DNA from: DATMTS01 sp035564555
Lineage (GTDB): Bacteria > Actinomycetota > Actinomycetes > Actinomycetales > Microbacteriaceae
Assembly (NCBI GenBank): GCA_035564555.1
Contig: DATMTS010000116.1
Location: 1-17,370, forward strand
Direction of reading: 5' to 3'
Length of the DNA: 17,370 nt
In this document: piece after piece, positions 1 through 6,792 of the stretch
How the letters are laid out: each line of letters begins with the position of its first letter
How positions within the stretch are numbered: position 1 is the stretch's first letter
Notes under the pieces: model-generated
What the model was told of the DNA's origin: nothing
The model's input: the letters and a program-made list of their open reading frames with translations, nothing else
Database searches by the model: none
Made by a program: the position numbers and the translations under genes

Positions 1-2
1 GC

Positions 3-74
3 CGCATCGACGTCCTCTACGCCATGCTCCGCGACGGCACCGAATACGACCCCCACCACGCCATCGCCGCTTGA
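3..74 (+). CDS. IS110-family transposase, C-terminal end only (partial)
   Basis: This is the last 23 codons plus the TGA stop of a frame entering from the left edge. It contains RIDVLYAMLRDGTEY, which closely matches the conserved C-terminal end of IS110/IS116/IS902-family DEDD transposases (the typical form is CDVLxAMLRDGTxY). The family moves insertion sequences through a RuvC-like DEDD domain and a C-terminal serine-containing domain, guided by a bridge RNA encoded in a non-coding flank of the element. Only the extreme C-terminus is present, so whether the gene upstream is intact cannot be judged. The identification rests on one short motif. Confidence 0.6.
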   Translation, partial: RIDVLYAMLRDGTEYDPHHAIAA

Positions 75-113
75 CAACGACATAAGGACACACAAGAATT
101 TGAGAATGTACGC

Positions 114-156
114 GATCACCGTGATCACAATGTGCTCAAAACCCGCGGAATTCCGC
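114..156. repeat. Two short palindromes behind the transposase stop
   Basis: GATCAC and GTGATC (114-119 and 121-126) form an inverted repeat around one base. GCGGAATTCCGC (145-156) is a perfect 12-bp palindrome. Both lie within 85 bp of the transposase stop, where the right end of an IS110-type element would be expected. Their role is unknown. The IS boundary cannot be fixed, because IS110 elements usually lack clear terminal inverted repeats. Confidence 0.35.
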
Positions 157-186
157 CGGTTTCGAACGAATCCCGCGCTTCATAAG

Positions 187-222
187 GGTCTCGAGTAGGG
201 TTCGAATCCCTCACTCGCCACC
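187..222 (+). other. tRNA 3'-end-like sequence (possible attachment-site remnant)
   Basis: The segment carries AGGG, the T-loop-like heptamer TTCGAAT and CCCT, followed by ACTCGCC and ACC. This resembles a T arm, the 3' strand of an acceptor stem and the start of a CCA end. No D arm, anticodon arm or 5' acceptor strand (GGCGAGT) is found upstream, so it is not a complete tRNA. Such 3' fragments are usual at ends of elements that integrate into tRNA genes. It also overlaps the stop codon of the minus-strand frame at 211-495, so chance resemblance is possible. Confidence 0.3.
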
Positions 223-495
223 GAGCGCAGTACCCGAGATCCCGGTCAAGGGTTCCGGGGTTTCAACGCCTTGTCCGTCCTCACGTGCCCAGAACTGCGA
301 CCACCTCGCACCGGGCAGGACTTGCCGCCGTATCGCGCGGATCGTGAAGTCTGAGATCGGAATCACCTTCGTCGCGTCGCCGACCAGTGCAATGGGGTGG
401 CTGATGACGCCGGCACCGGACAGGTCGAGGGCGCCGTCGACCGCGGGTGCTCCTCGCGTCGTTGACCGATGCCGGCAATGCTTCAGAGGCGCCGG
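211..495 (-). pseudogene. Start-less open frame, probable gene remnant of unknown function
   Basis: On the minus strand a frame runs 94 codons to a TGA at 211-213, bounded upstream by an in-frame TGA (496-498). It has no ATG, GTG or TTG near its 5' end. It includes GAGVISHPIALVGDATKVIP and later VLPGARWSQFWARE. Third codon positions are strongly G/C-biased and the composition is protein-like, unlike the other frames here, which are Arg-rich. I do not recognise the family. It looks like the 3' part of a gene cut off by a frameshift or rearrangement. Chance cannot be excluded. Confidence 0.3.
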
Positions 496-771
496 TCATT
501 CGGTGTGGGAGAACTGTGTCGCCACGTCCTGCCGGCGCCGAGCAACGGTATCGGGCGGCATCGTTTGCGACACCGGTCTTATCCGGGTCGAGTGAGGGGT
601 TCAAGCGTGCCGCAGGCTTCGGCGCGGCTGCGCCGGGAGGCCGGGAGCAGACCCACTATGCTCAACATCACGGTCAATCGACGGGTGTTTCGGCAAGCAG
701 GACTGCGGCACGGAATACCGGGATGCTTCGCCCCTCGGTCGGGGCTCGGCAAGTCGCTGAGGAGGCGGAGT
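496..771. other. Intergenic stretch with leader hairpin; no supported gene
   Basis: No convincing gene is seen here. The forward frame that joins the phosphatase gene continues upstream through this segment, but the translation is Arg-rich low-complexity sequence with no domain. GCCCC (730-734) and GGGGC (741-745) form a 5-bp hairpin with a 6-nt loop, ending 16 bp before the Shine-Dalgarno sequence at 761. TATGCT near 658 is a possible -10 box. The promoter of the downstream operon presumably lies here, but I cannot place it firmly. Confidence 0.35.
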
Positions 772-1953
772 ATGACGGACGGGTCCCCGGAGCCTGATCA
801 GGATGCGGAGACGCGCCGGGTGGCATCCCTGATGTCATTGGGGCTTCTCGGTACCGCCCCCGAAGAACGATTCGACAGGATCACGCGTGCCGCGTCCGAG
901 CTGTTCCAGGTGCCCCTCGCGGCGGTGAACCTGCTCGACGACCAGCACCTGTTCGCGAAGTCGCCGCAGGTGGTCGGCGCCACCGTATGGGACCGGAAGT
1001 CGACGTTCTGCGATGTCACGATCCGCGAGGACGAGCTCATCGTGGTGCCCGACGCCACCGCGGACGAGCGGTTCTCGTGGAAGCCGGATGTCGCAGGCGG
1101 CAGGGGAGTTCGGTTCTACGCCGGGCGGCCGCTGCGCGTGGATGGTCAACCGGTGGGGACGCTGTGCCTGTACGACACTGAGCCGCGGGAGCTGAACGAG
1201 GATGATCGCGCCCGGCTGGACGCGATGGGAGCCTGGGCGGAGCGCGAGCTACTCGACTCGCGGGACGTCGAGCGCGCGGTGCAGGTGCAACATGCACTGC
1301 TGCCCACGCACAATCCTGCGGCGCCCTTTTACGCGGTTGCCGGGTTCAACCTGCCGCTGAAGGGGTTGGGCGGCGACTTCTACACCTGGCGCTTGAGCCC
1401 GGACGGCCTCGACCTCACGCTGGCGGACGTGATGGGCAAAGGCCTGGCGGCGGCCTTGATGGCGGCGACGATTCGCGCGGCGATCAACTCCGTTCCGGCG
1501 GCCGGGCCCGCCCAGCGGCTGGACGCGACGGCTGAGACCCTCCGGGCCGATCTGGACGCGACCGGCATCTTCGCCACCGTCTTCCACGCCAGGCTCGACC
1601 TCACCACGGGGGAGCTGGTCTACAGCGACGCAGGCCACGGGTTGACCCTCGTGATCCGGGCCGACGGCTCCCACGAGCGTCTGAGCGGCTCCGGTCTGCC
1701 GCTCGGCCTGGAGTTCGCCCTCGGGCGAGAGGACCGCCAGGCGGTATTGGCCCCGGGCGACACTTTGGTGTCCTTCACCGACGGTCTCCTCGACCTCTAC
1801 GGGGGAACGCATAGTGCCCTCGAGGCCATCGCGTCAGTGATCGCCGCGCACCGGGAGCCGCAGTCGATCCTGCTGGCTGTTCAAGCGCTCGTCGACGCAG
1901 CCGCCCCGGACGACGACATCACCGTCGTCGCCGTGTACCGTCCACCGGTCTGA
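772..1953 (+). CDS. GAF domain-containing PP2C (SpoIIE-type) serine phosphatase
   Basis: This 393-aa protein is probably a RsbU-like phosphatase that dephosphorylates the neighbouring STAS protein. A GAF-like sensor domain spans about residues 25-160 (FQVPLAAVNLLD, STFCDVTIRED, GQPVGTLCLYD). The SpoIIE/PP2C domain spans about 175-390 with the metal-binding aspartates in GGDFY (D202), ADVMGKG (D219), FTDGLLD (D337) and DDDIT (D381/D382). No membrane segment or signal peptide is seen, so it should be cytosolic. ATG 772 is chosen because GGAGGCGG (761-768) lies just upstream. The same frame is open further upstream, but that part has no domain character. The gene leads a three-gene set with the STAS protein 49 bp downstream and then an ATPase. 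Its signal is unknown: GAF domains bind diverse small molecules, and no ligand residues can be assigned. Confidence 0.9.
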   Translation: MTDGSPEPDQDAETRRVASLMSLGLLGTAPEERFDRITRAASELFQVPLAAVNLLDDQHLFAKSPQVVGATVWDRKSTFCDVTIREDELIVVPDATADERFSWKPDVAGGRGVRFYAGRPLRVDGQPVGTLCLYDTEPRELNEDDRARLDAMGAWAERELLDSRDVERAVQVQHALLPTHNPAAPFYAVAGFNLPLKGLGGDFYTWRLSPDGLDLTLADVMGKGLAAALMAATIRAAINSVPAAGPAQRLDATAETLRADLDATGIFATVFHARLDLTTGELVYSDAGHGLTLVIRADGSHERLSGSGLPLGLEFALGREDRQAVLAPGDTLVSFTDGLLDLYGGTHSALEAIASVIAAHREPQSILLAVQALVDAAAPDDDITVVAVYRPPV

Positions 1954-1990
1954 TGATGGCCGCGCTGGGATGTCGCCGGGCTTCGGCACA

Positions 1991-2005
1991 GGAAAGGAAA
2001 GCGTG
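1991..2005 (+). promoter_or_regulatory. Shine-Dalgarno and GTG start of the STAS gene
   Basis: GGAAAGGA at 1991-1998 sits 4 nt before GTG 2003. An in-frame ATG at 1970 has no comparable site and would add 11 non-conserved residues. The GTG gives a 110-aa protein, the usual length of a stand-alone STAS antagonist. Confidence 0.6.
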
Positions 2006-2335
2006 ATCTTCGAACTGGACGAATGCGTCGGCTACATCGCCCTCGCAGCCAAGGGCAGGCTGAACATGGTCGCCGCCCCCGAGCTCAGGGCGGCGGTGGA
2101 TGCGGCGATCGGTGCAGGTCATCGGCGCATCGTGCTGGACTTCACGCATACCGATTTCATGGATTCCTCCGGGCTCGGCGCCCTCGTCGGCTGCCTCAAG
2201 GTCGCACGGCAGGCCGGTGGTGACGTCAGGATCGCCAATGTCGGAGCGCAGGTACGGATGGTCCTCGAACTGACGGGCCTGGATCGGGTGCTCGCTCCAT
2301 ACTCCAGCGTCGAGGAGGCCTTCCGCGATGCCTGA
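2003..2335 (+). CDS. STAS domain anti-sigma factor antagonist (RsbV-like)
   Basis: This is a 110-aa single-domain STAS protein. In partner-switching systems such a protein binds the kinase/anti-sigma partner when unphosphorylated and lets go when a serine is phosphorylated. The sequence shows the typical beta strand followed by the phosphorylation-site loop IVLDFTHTDFMDSSGLGAL, with the target serine at residue 55 or 56 of the D-S-S-G motif. The gene lies 49 bp after the phosphatase gene and overlaps the ATPase gene by 8 nt (ATGCCTGA). This implies co-transcription and translational coupling, with the three products acting together. The target of the switch is not encoded nearby, because no sigma factor lies in the window. 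Confidence 0.9.
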   Translation: MIFELDECVGYIALAAKGRLNMVAAPELRAAVDAAIGAGHRRIVLDFTHTDFMDSSGLGALVGCLKVARQAGGDVRIANVGAQVRMVLELTGLDRVLAPYSSVEEAFRDA

Positions 2336-2762
2336 GCCATTGGCTCGGGAGCGTGTGCGGGGCCCGGCGGTGCCCGCCTTCATCAACACCGCCCAGGACC
2401 TGCTCTCCCGGGTCCTGCCCGAGGCGCCCGAGGTCGGACCTGCAGACAGCATGCGGTTCGAGCTGGCCGTCGTCGAGGTCGTCGGCAACGCCGTCGAGCA
2501 CGCGCAAAGCGGTGATGAGACCGGGGTGGAACTGGACTTCGAGATCGAGGTCCATTCCGGCCTGCTCCTGGCGCGCCTGTACGAGATCGGCGCAGAGCCG
2601 TTCCACTTGCCTGCTGAACCGAATCAGATGCCCGCCGACGCGGCCGAATCGGGGCGAGGCCTGGCTCTTGCCCGCCAGTTGCTGTCCACGATCTCCTGCG
2701 AACGACGTAACGAGTCCAACCTGTGGACCCTCACACGGCGTCTGGGCGACGCGGAGATCTAA
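2328..2762 (+). CDS. ATP-binding protein, RsbW-like anti-sigma factor/serine kinase (HATPase_c)
   Basis: This 144-aa protein of the GHKL/HATPase_c_2 type should phosphorylate the STAS protein and sequester a further partner. The N box is visible as ELAVVEVVGNAVEHA (E50, N54). The G2-type loop is ESGRGLALARQLL (G109, G111). The G1-type motif reads YEIGAEPF, with Glu (E86) where most members have Asp (DxG), a conservative but unusual change. Length is normal for RsbW/SpoIIAB relatives. The start overlaps the STAS stop by 8 nt. The gene ends 24 bp from the stop of the convergent glycosyltransferase gene. In known systems the switched target is a sigma factor, but some modules control biofilm or polysaccharide proteins instead (SypE/SypA in Vibrio fischeri, HsbR/HsbA in Pseudomonas). 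Confidence 0.85.
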   Translation: MPEPLARERVRGPAVPAFINTAQDLLSRVLPEAPEVGPADSMRFELAVVEVVGNAVEHAQSGDETGVELDFEIEVHSGLLLARLYEIGAEPFHLPAEPNQMPADAAESGRGLALARQLLSTISCERRNESNLWTLTRRLGDAEI

Positions 2763-2775
2763 CCGTCTTGACGGT
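2762..2775. terminator. Small hairpin between convergent genes (weak terminator candidate)
   Basis: ACCGTC (2762-2767) and GACGGT (2770-2775) form a perfect inverted repeat directly after the ATPase stop, inside the 24-bp gap to the convergent glycosyltransferase stop. There is no U-tract on either strand, so termination here would be weak or factor-dependent. Confidence 0.3.
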
Positions 2776-2786
2776 GACGGGCAGAG

Positions 2787-4790
2787 CTAGCCGTCGAGGC
2801 GGTGGCGCGCGGGAGGACGTCGGCCGCTCTGCCGCAGGCGGATGTCAGGAGCGGGCTGCGTCGGGCGGCCGAAGCCGCGATAACGCGCGGCAGCGACGAG
2901 GACACTGAGAGCAAGCAGGTTGTAGATCGCCCAGGCGACGTTCACGAGCGTGCCGAGCCCTTCTCCCAGGCCGAGGGCCCACCGCAGAAGGCCGAGGGCG
3001 CACGCCAGCGCGAGCAGGAGCGCCACGATCGCCTGGAACCTGAGGAGCCGCAGCGGCTTCGCGCCGGCCTGCCGCGTCTTCGGGGTGACGGCGAAGCCGA
3101 GCGGGCGACCGAACCAGACGTTCGCCGCCGCGGTCGTGCACGCCCGGATCCACGTCGGGAACAGAGCGAGACTGTACTGCTGGCCGCGCCAGGTGGGGGC
3201 GCCGTTCGCCGCGACGAGGAAAAGGGTCTGGTTCAGAGCCATGAACGGCACGAAGCGGGCGAAGAAATCCAGGCTCAAGGCGTGCACGGGCAGGATCCCG
3301 GTGAACAGGTAGACCAAGGGCCCGGCGAAGTAGATGAGGGCGGCGAAGCCGGTCAGGTAACTCCACATCGTGCCGAAGTACATCAGGCGTTGCGCGAGCG
3401 AGAGTCCGCGCATGGTCAGAGGGTTCTCGCGGAGCATGACCTGGATGGTGCCCTGCGCCCAGCGCAGGCGCTGGCTGAGCATCGAGGGAAGGTCTTCCGG
3501 GGCGAGCCCGACGGCGAGCACTTCGTGGTGATAGACGCTGGACCATCCGGCGGCATGCAGCCGCATCGACGTCGACATGTCCTCGGTGACCGAGATCGTC
3601 GAGAGCGGCATGACCGGTTGGGCTTCATGCTCCCGGTCGACATTCGCAGCCTCGAGCACGGCTTTGACCGACTCCAACGCGCGCAGGGGAGAGAGGTCAC
3701 GCTCTGCGAGACGGTCGACCGCGGCATCGAAAGCCGAAGCATCCAACAGGAGCGCCTCAGTATCGCCCGACTCGGCCGTCAGCTGCGCGAGGTCGGCAGT
3801 GACCGCGGCGAGGTCCCCGGCGACCAGTTCACGTACGGCCGCATCTGTCTGGCTCTGCACCCGGTAGGTCGCCTCCGCGATCGAACGTCCCTGCGCCAGA
3901 TCACGCTTGCCCTCCGCCAGAGCCTCCTCGACCCGGGCCAGGAGCCCCTCTACGCGCTCGCCTCGCGCCTCGGGCCGGCGCCGAGAGCGACGGATGACCC
4001 GCCGACCGACGGCGAAGGCGCGGTGCACCCTGCGCTCGGTGTCGCTCACGTAGCCGGCGATTCCGAGTTGCATGAGCGCCTCCCGGCGCATCACCGCGTT
4101 CGAGCCGCAGAAGAACGCCGCATTCCAACCGTTCTTGCCCTGCATGATCGGGCCGTAGAACAGCGGTGCCTGGCTCCCCAGCGGGTCGTCGCGCGTCACA
4201 TTGCCGAACCACTGCGGCGACTGGACGAAGGCGATGCGCGGGTCGTCGAAGTACCCCAGGATCCGGTGCAGGATCTCGGGGTGCGGCACCTGGTCGGCGT
4301 CCAGGACGAGGAAGAACTCCCCTTGGGTCTGCTGCAGGGCGTTGTTGAGGTTGCCGGCCTTCGCGTGCCGGGGCTTGCCATCCCACTCCGTCCCGCGGGA
4401 GATGTAGCCCGCCCCGAGCCGCTCGGCCGCTTCGCGAAGATGGGGACGGGCACCGTCGTCCAACACCCAGGTCCGGTGCCGATACCGGATGCCGAGGGCC
4501 GCGTCGACGGTCGCCAGTACCAGCTCGGGCTCCTCGTTGTACGTGGTGATGAACACGTCCACCGTCAGGTCCGGGTCGGCCGCCGGTGGCACCGTCCGCC
4601 GATCCAGGGAGCGCCACGCGGCGAGGGAGAAGAGGGTGACGTCGATGAGCGAGAACGTTTCCGCCGCCACGAGGGGCACCGCGATCCACCACGCGCCCCA
4701 GTTCAGGGAGAACAGCCACCGCCACGCCACATAGTTCACGCCGAGAACCAGTGTCAGCACGATGACGATCCGCAGCAGCAACCGTCTCAT
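2787..4790 (-). CDS. Cellulose-synthase-like family 2 membrane glycosyltransferase with a long internal insert
   Basis: This 667-aa processive-type GT2 enzyme is predicted to polymerise an exopolysaccharide from a nucleotide sugar at the cytoplasmic membrane. From ATG 4790, TM helices lie near residues 5-25 and 35-60. Catalytic motifs follow in order: FITTYNE, LDDGA (D111-D112), LDADQVP (D164-D166), FCGSNAVMRR (about 227-236), TEDMSTSM (404 = catalytic Asp) and QRLRW (440-444). About five TM helices follow at 470-635 and then a basic tail. Between FCGS and TED lie about 155 residues rich in Ala, Glu and Arg, probably coiled coil; family members normally have about 20-35 there. No C-terminal PilZ domain is seen, so direct c-di-GMP control of the BcsA kind is not indicated. 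ATG 4790 is preferred because TACTGT (plus 4798-4803) lies 7 nt ahead, a leaderless layout. GTG 4808 is the alternative. The polymer is unknown, and no bcsB, glycanase or deacetylase gene is adjacent. Confidence 0.88.
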   Translation of the reverse strand: MRRLLLRIVIVLTLVLGVNYVAWRWLFSLNWGAWWIAVPLVAAETFSLIDVTLFSLAAWRSLDRRTVPPAADPDLTVDVFITTYNEEPELVLATVDAALGIRYRHRTWVLDDGARPHLREAAERLGAGYISRGTEWDGKPRHAKAGNLNNALQQTQGEFFLVLDADQVPHPEILHRILGYFDDPRIAFVQSPQWFGNVTRDDPLGSQAPLFYGPIMQGKNGWNAAFFCGSNAVMRREALMQLGIAGYVSDTERRVHRAFAVGRRVIRRSRRRPEARGERVEGLLARVEEALAEGKRDLAQGRSIAEATYRVQSQTDAAVRELVAGDLAAVTADLAQLTAESGDTEALLLDASAFDAAVDRLAERDLSPLRALESVKAVLEAANVDREHEAQPVMPLSTISVTEDMSTSMRLHAAGWSSVYHHEVLAVGLAPEDLPSMLSQRLRWAQGTIQVMLRENPLTMRGLSLAQRLMYFGTMWSYLTGFAALIYFAGPLVYLFTGILPVHALSLDFFARFVPFMALNQTLFLVAANGAPTWRGQQYSLALFPTWIRACTTAAANVWFGRPLGFAVTPKTRQAGAKPLRLLRFQAIVALLLALACALGLLRWALGLGEGLGTLVNVAWAIYNLLALSVLVAAARYRGFGRPTQPAPDIRLRQSGRRPPARHRLDG

Positions 4791-4797
4791 GCGGTTT

Positions 4798-4803
4798 ACA
4801 GTA
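4798..4803 (-). promoter_or_regulatory. Putative -10 box for leaderless glycosyltransferase mRNA
   Basis: On the minus strand TACTGT is followed by 7 nt and then ATG 4790. TTAGCC 18 bp upstream could serve as a -35. This placement favours ATG 4790 over the upstream in-frame GTG 4808, and gives the gene its own promoter apart from the tetR gene 116 bp upstream. Confidence 0.45.
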
Positions 4804-4906
4804 TCCACCCCGCACGCGAGTGGCTAATTGCCGCGGCCGGAAGACCGCCGTGTCCGCGTCCTCGGGTCGTGCGACCTGTCGATCAGTGCTCGGCGGTTCG
4901 CGTGCG

Positions 4907-5536
4907 CTACTGCGCGTGCGCCGTTGCGGAGCGCCAGCGGGCGGTCGCCGCGTCGAGATAGGCGCGGAAGGTGCCGACCAGATCCATGTCGGGCTCGAGC
5001 AGCCATTGCAGCTCTAGGCCGTCCATGACGGCGATCAGTGACCGCGCCTCGATCTCGATCTGGCCCTCCGACATGGGCGCGACCTCGCCGTCGCTGACGG
5101 CTTCAGCCAGCTGGCGCCTGAACCGGGCCAGGACGCTCGCGTACCGCGCCGTCACGAACTCGTGCGCCGGGTGGGAACGATCGGATGCCTCGGTGCTGAG
5201 CGTGAGGAAGAGTTCGAGAAAGCCACGATGTTGCAGGTGAGCGGCCATCAATCTCGTGTTGCCTTCGATGGCGGTCAGGCCCCGTGCATCCAGATCGGGT
5301 TCGAAGCGCCGGTTTCCCTCCTCCCAGAACCGCAGCACCTCGACGAGCAGGCCTTCCTTGCTGCCGAAGTGCCTGGCCAGTGCGGCCGGCGTCACCCCCA
5401 CCTCCTGCGCGATCCGGCGCAACGACCCACCCGTGTAGCCGTAGGCGCCGAAAACCTCGATGGCCTTCTCCAGGATCTGGCGTCGTCGTTCGATGCCCGT
5501 TCGATAAGGTCCCCGCGCGCCCTCGGTCTTCGTCAT
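4907..5536 (-). CDS. TetR/AcrR-family transcriptional regulator
   Basis: This 209-aa regulator starts at ATG 5536. The N-terminal TetR helix-turn-helix domain is clear: IERRRQILEKAIEVFGAYGY (residues 15-34), then SLRRIAQEVGVTPAALARHF (38-57) and GSKEGLL. The rest is an all-helical ligand-binding domain with no recognisable specificity. The longer frame upstream to 5782 is unlikely because it would cover the operator and the start of the divergent gene. It is transcribed away from the Gfo/Idh/MocA gene, and the two share a region with a perfect inverted repeat. Autoregulation and control of the oxidoreductase are therefore likely. Control of the downstream glycosyltransferase by read-through is possible, but that gene appears to have its own promoter. 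Confidence 0.88.
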   Translation of the reverse strand: MTKTEGARGPYRTGIERRRQILEKAIEVFGAYGYTGGSLRRIAQEVGVTPAALARHFGSKEGLLVEVLRFWEEGNRRFEPDLDARGLTAIEGNTRLMAAHLQHRGFLELFLTLSTEASDRSHPAHEFVTARYASVLARFRRQLAEAVSDGEVAPMSEGQIEIEARSLIAVMDGLELQWLLEPDMDLVGTFRAYLDAATARWRSATAHAQ

Positions 5537-5613
5537 CGTGCCCCAATCCCGTGCCGCCTCGTGCCCGTCTTGCCGCTCGCCGTCTCGGGTGCGCCCGCCA
5601 GGCAGACCCTTGC

Positions 5614-5641
5614 CTAAAAGTAAACAAGCAGATACTTTTAG
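5614..5641. promoter_or_regulatory. Perfect inverted repeat, probable TetR operator
   Basis: CTAAAAGTA (5614-5622) and TACTTTTAG (5633-5641) form a perfect 9-bp inverted repeat separated by 10 bp. It lies 77 bp ahead of the tetR start and 74 bp ahead of the divergent oxidoreductase start. It is AT-rich in an otherwise GC-rich region. Size, symmetry and position fit a TetR-dimer operator overlapping divergent promoters. Confidence 0.65.
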
Positions 5642-5715
5642 CGAAAGGCTATCGCACACAAGCATTTCGCGATCGGCCCACGAACGCGACCACCAATACC
5701 TCGAGGGAGACTCCG

Positions 5716-6792
5716 GTGACAGGTCACGCCACAGCTCAACGTCCCGCAGGGGTCGGATTCCTCGGCGCGGGCCCGGTGACACAGGCCATCCATCTGCCGA
5801 CTCTGGCGCGGCTGGGCGACGAGTTCCGCGTCGAGACCGTTATGGATGTGGATGCCGGCCTGGCGGCATCGGTCGCAGATCGCGTCGGCGCTCGGTCGAC
5901 CACGAGCATGGCCGAACTGCTTGACGATGACCGGGTCGAGGTCGTCGTGGTGTGCAGCCCACACGTCTTCCACGCCGAGCAGGTCGTGGCGGCATGCCGC
6001 GCAGGCAAGCGCGCGATCCTGTGCGAGAAGCCATTCGCGTTCGACGCGCAGCAGGCATCCGGGATCGCTGCCGTCTCCCGCCAGACGGGTGTGCCGATCG
6101 TCGTCGGCGCCATGCACACCTTCGATGCCGGGTGGCTTGCGGGATTCGAGGCGTGGGGCGATCGGACGGTGACCGGCATCCGATCCTCCATCGCGTTGCC
6201 GCCCAACCCCCGCTTCGAAGACTTCGCAACCGAATTGACGGGTCGGCCTTCCGGCTCGCCACCGGCCGCGGCCGCGGCCGATGCGATCCGCGGAGGAGTG
6301 CTCGGGCTCGCGATCCACGACCTCCCGCTAGTGCGGCAACTGTTGCCGGCCGGAGCCCGTCCCCAGGTCGTGGATGCTCGTGTGTTGCAGCCGGGCGGTT
6401 ACCTGATCATCTTGGAGGCAGCGGGCGTTCCGGTGGAATTGCACGCGGTCACTTCGCACAACTGGCGCGCGGACTGGGTACTCGAGGCGATCGCACCGGA
6501 TGCCGTACTTCGGGTGGACTTCACGCCTTCGTACGTGCAGGCCGGCTCCGCGATCGCGCAGTTGATCACCGCGGAGGGCGCGCGCCGCTTCGGTCCGTTC
6601 GAGTACAGCGGCTACGAGTCGGAATGGCGATCACTGGCGGGAATCCTGCGCGGCACCGCGGCCCCACCCGAGTTGCAGACGTTGATCGACGATCTGAGCT
6701 TCGCCCTGCAGATCGCCGACAGCGCCGTCGAGCGCGTGACAGACGCGCGGGCCATGACGGCTGCCACCGACGACCGTGGGGGGCGCCGATGA
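5716..6792 (+). CDS. Gfo/Idh/MocA family NAD(P)-dependent oxidoreductase
   Basis: This 358-aa protein should oxidise or reduce a sugar, inositol or related polyol with NAD(P). The N-terminal Rossmann fold carries VGFLGAGPVTQAIHLPTLAR (residues 13-32), then VMDVD at the end of beta 2 and the family signature CEKPFAF (103-109), whose Lys takes part in catalysis. The C-terminal alpha/beta domain carries GLAIHDLPLVRQLL, matching the conserved His-containing helix of the family. The start is GTG 5716, with GAGGGAGA (5703-5710) as ribosome binding site. The stop overlaps the next gene's ATG (ATGA). The gene is divergent from tetR across an operator-like repeat. The substrate cannot be told from sequence. 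Confidence 0.88.
   Translation: MTGHATAQRPAGVGFLGAGPVTQAIHLPTLARLGDEFRVETVMDVDAGLAASVADRVGARSTTSMAELLDDDRVEVVVVCSPHVFHAEQVVAACRAGKRAILCEKPFAFDAQQASGIAAVSRQTGVPIVVGAMHTFDAGWLAGFEAWGDRTVTGIRSSIALPPNPRFEDFATELTGRPSGSPPAAAAADAIRGGVLGLAIHDLPLVRQLLPAGARPQVVDARVLQPGGYLIILEAAGVPVELHAVTSHNWRADWVLEAIAPDAVLRVDFTPSYVQAGSAIAQLITAEGARRFGPFEYSGYESEWRSLAGILRGTAAPPELQTLIDDLSFALQIADSAVERVTDARAMTAATDDRGGRR

Noticed and set aside
100..222. A complete tRNA gene at the left end
   Set aside because: Only a T arm and 3' acceptor-like part can be found; there is no D arm, anticodon arm or 5' acceptor strand upstream.
281..604. Minus-strand frame of 107 aa starting at 604
   Set aside because: It has an Arg-rich, low-complexity second half. 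The neighbouring frame at 211-495 has the more protein-like sequence over the same DNA. A frameshift joining the two is possible but not supported.
469..771. N-terminal extension of the GAF-SpoIIE protein in the same frame
   Set aside because: The added 101 residues are Arg-rich without domain character, and a strong Shine-Dalgarno site stands just before ATG 772.
2802..4961. A 719-codon open frame antisense to the glycosyltransferase gene
   Set aside because: The translation is rich in Arg, Gln, Glu and His with no domain or motif, and it runs opposite a protein with complete GT2 motifs. Long antisense frames are common in high-GC coding DNA.
5537..5782. N-terminal extension of the TetR protein
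   Set aside because: It would run through the inverted-repeat operator and the start of the divergent gene. The HTH begins normally close to ATG 5536.
5952..6788. Long upstream part of the frame that contains the companion gene
   Set aside because: It lies out of frame inside the Gfo/Idh/MocA gene and translates to Arg-rich sequence. The real gene begins at ATG 6789, in the ATGA overlap.
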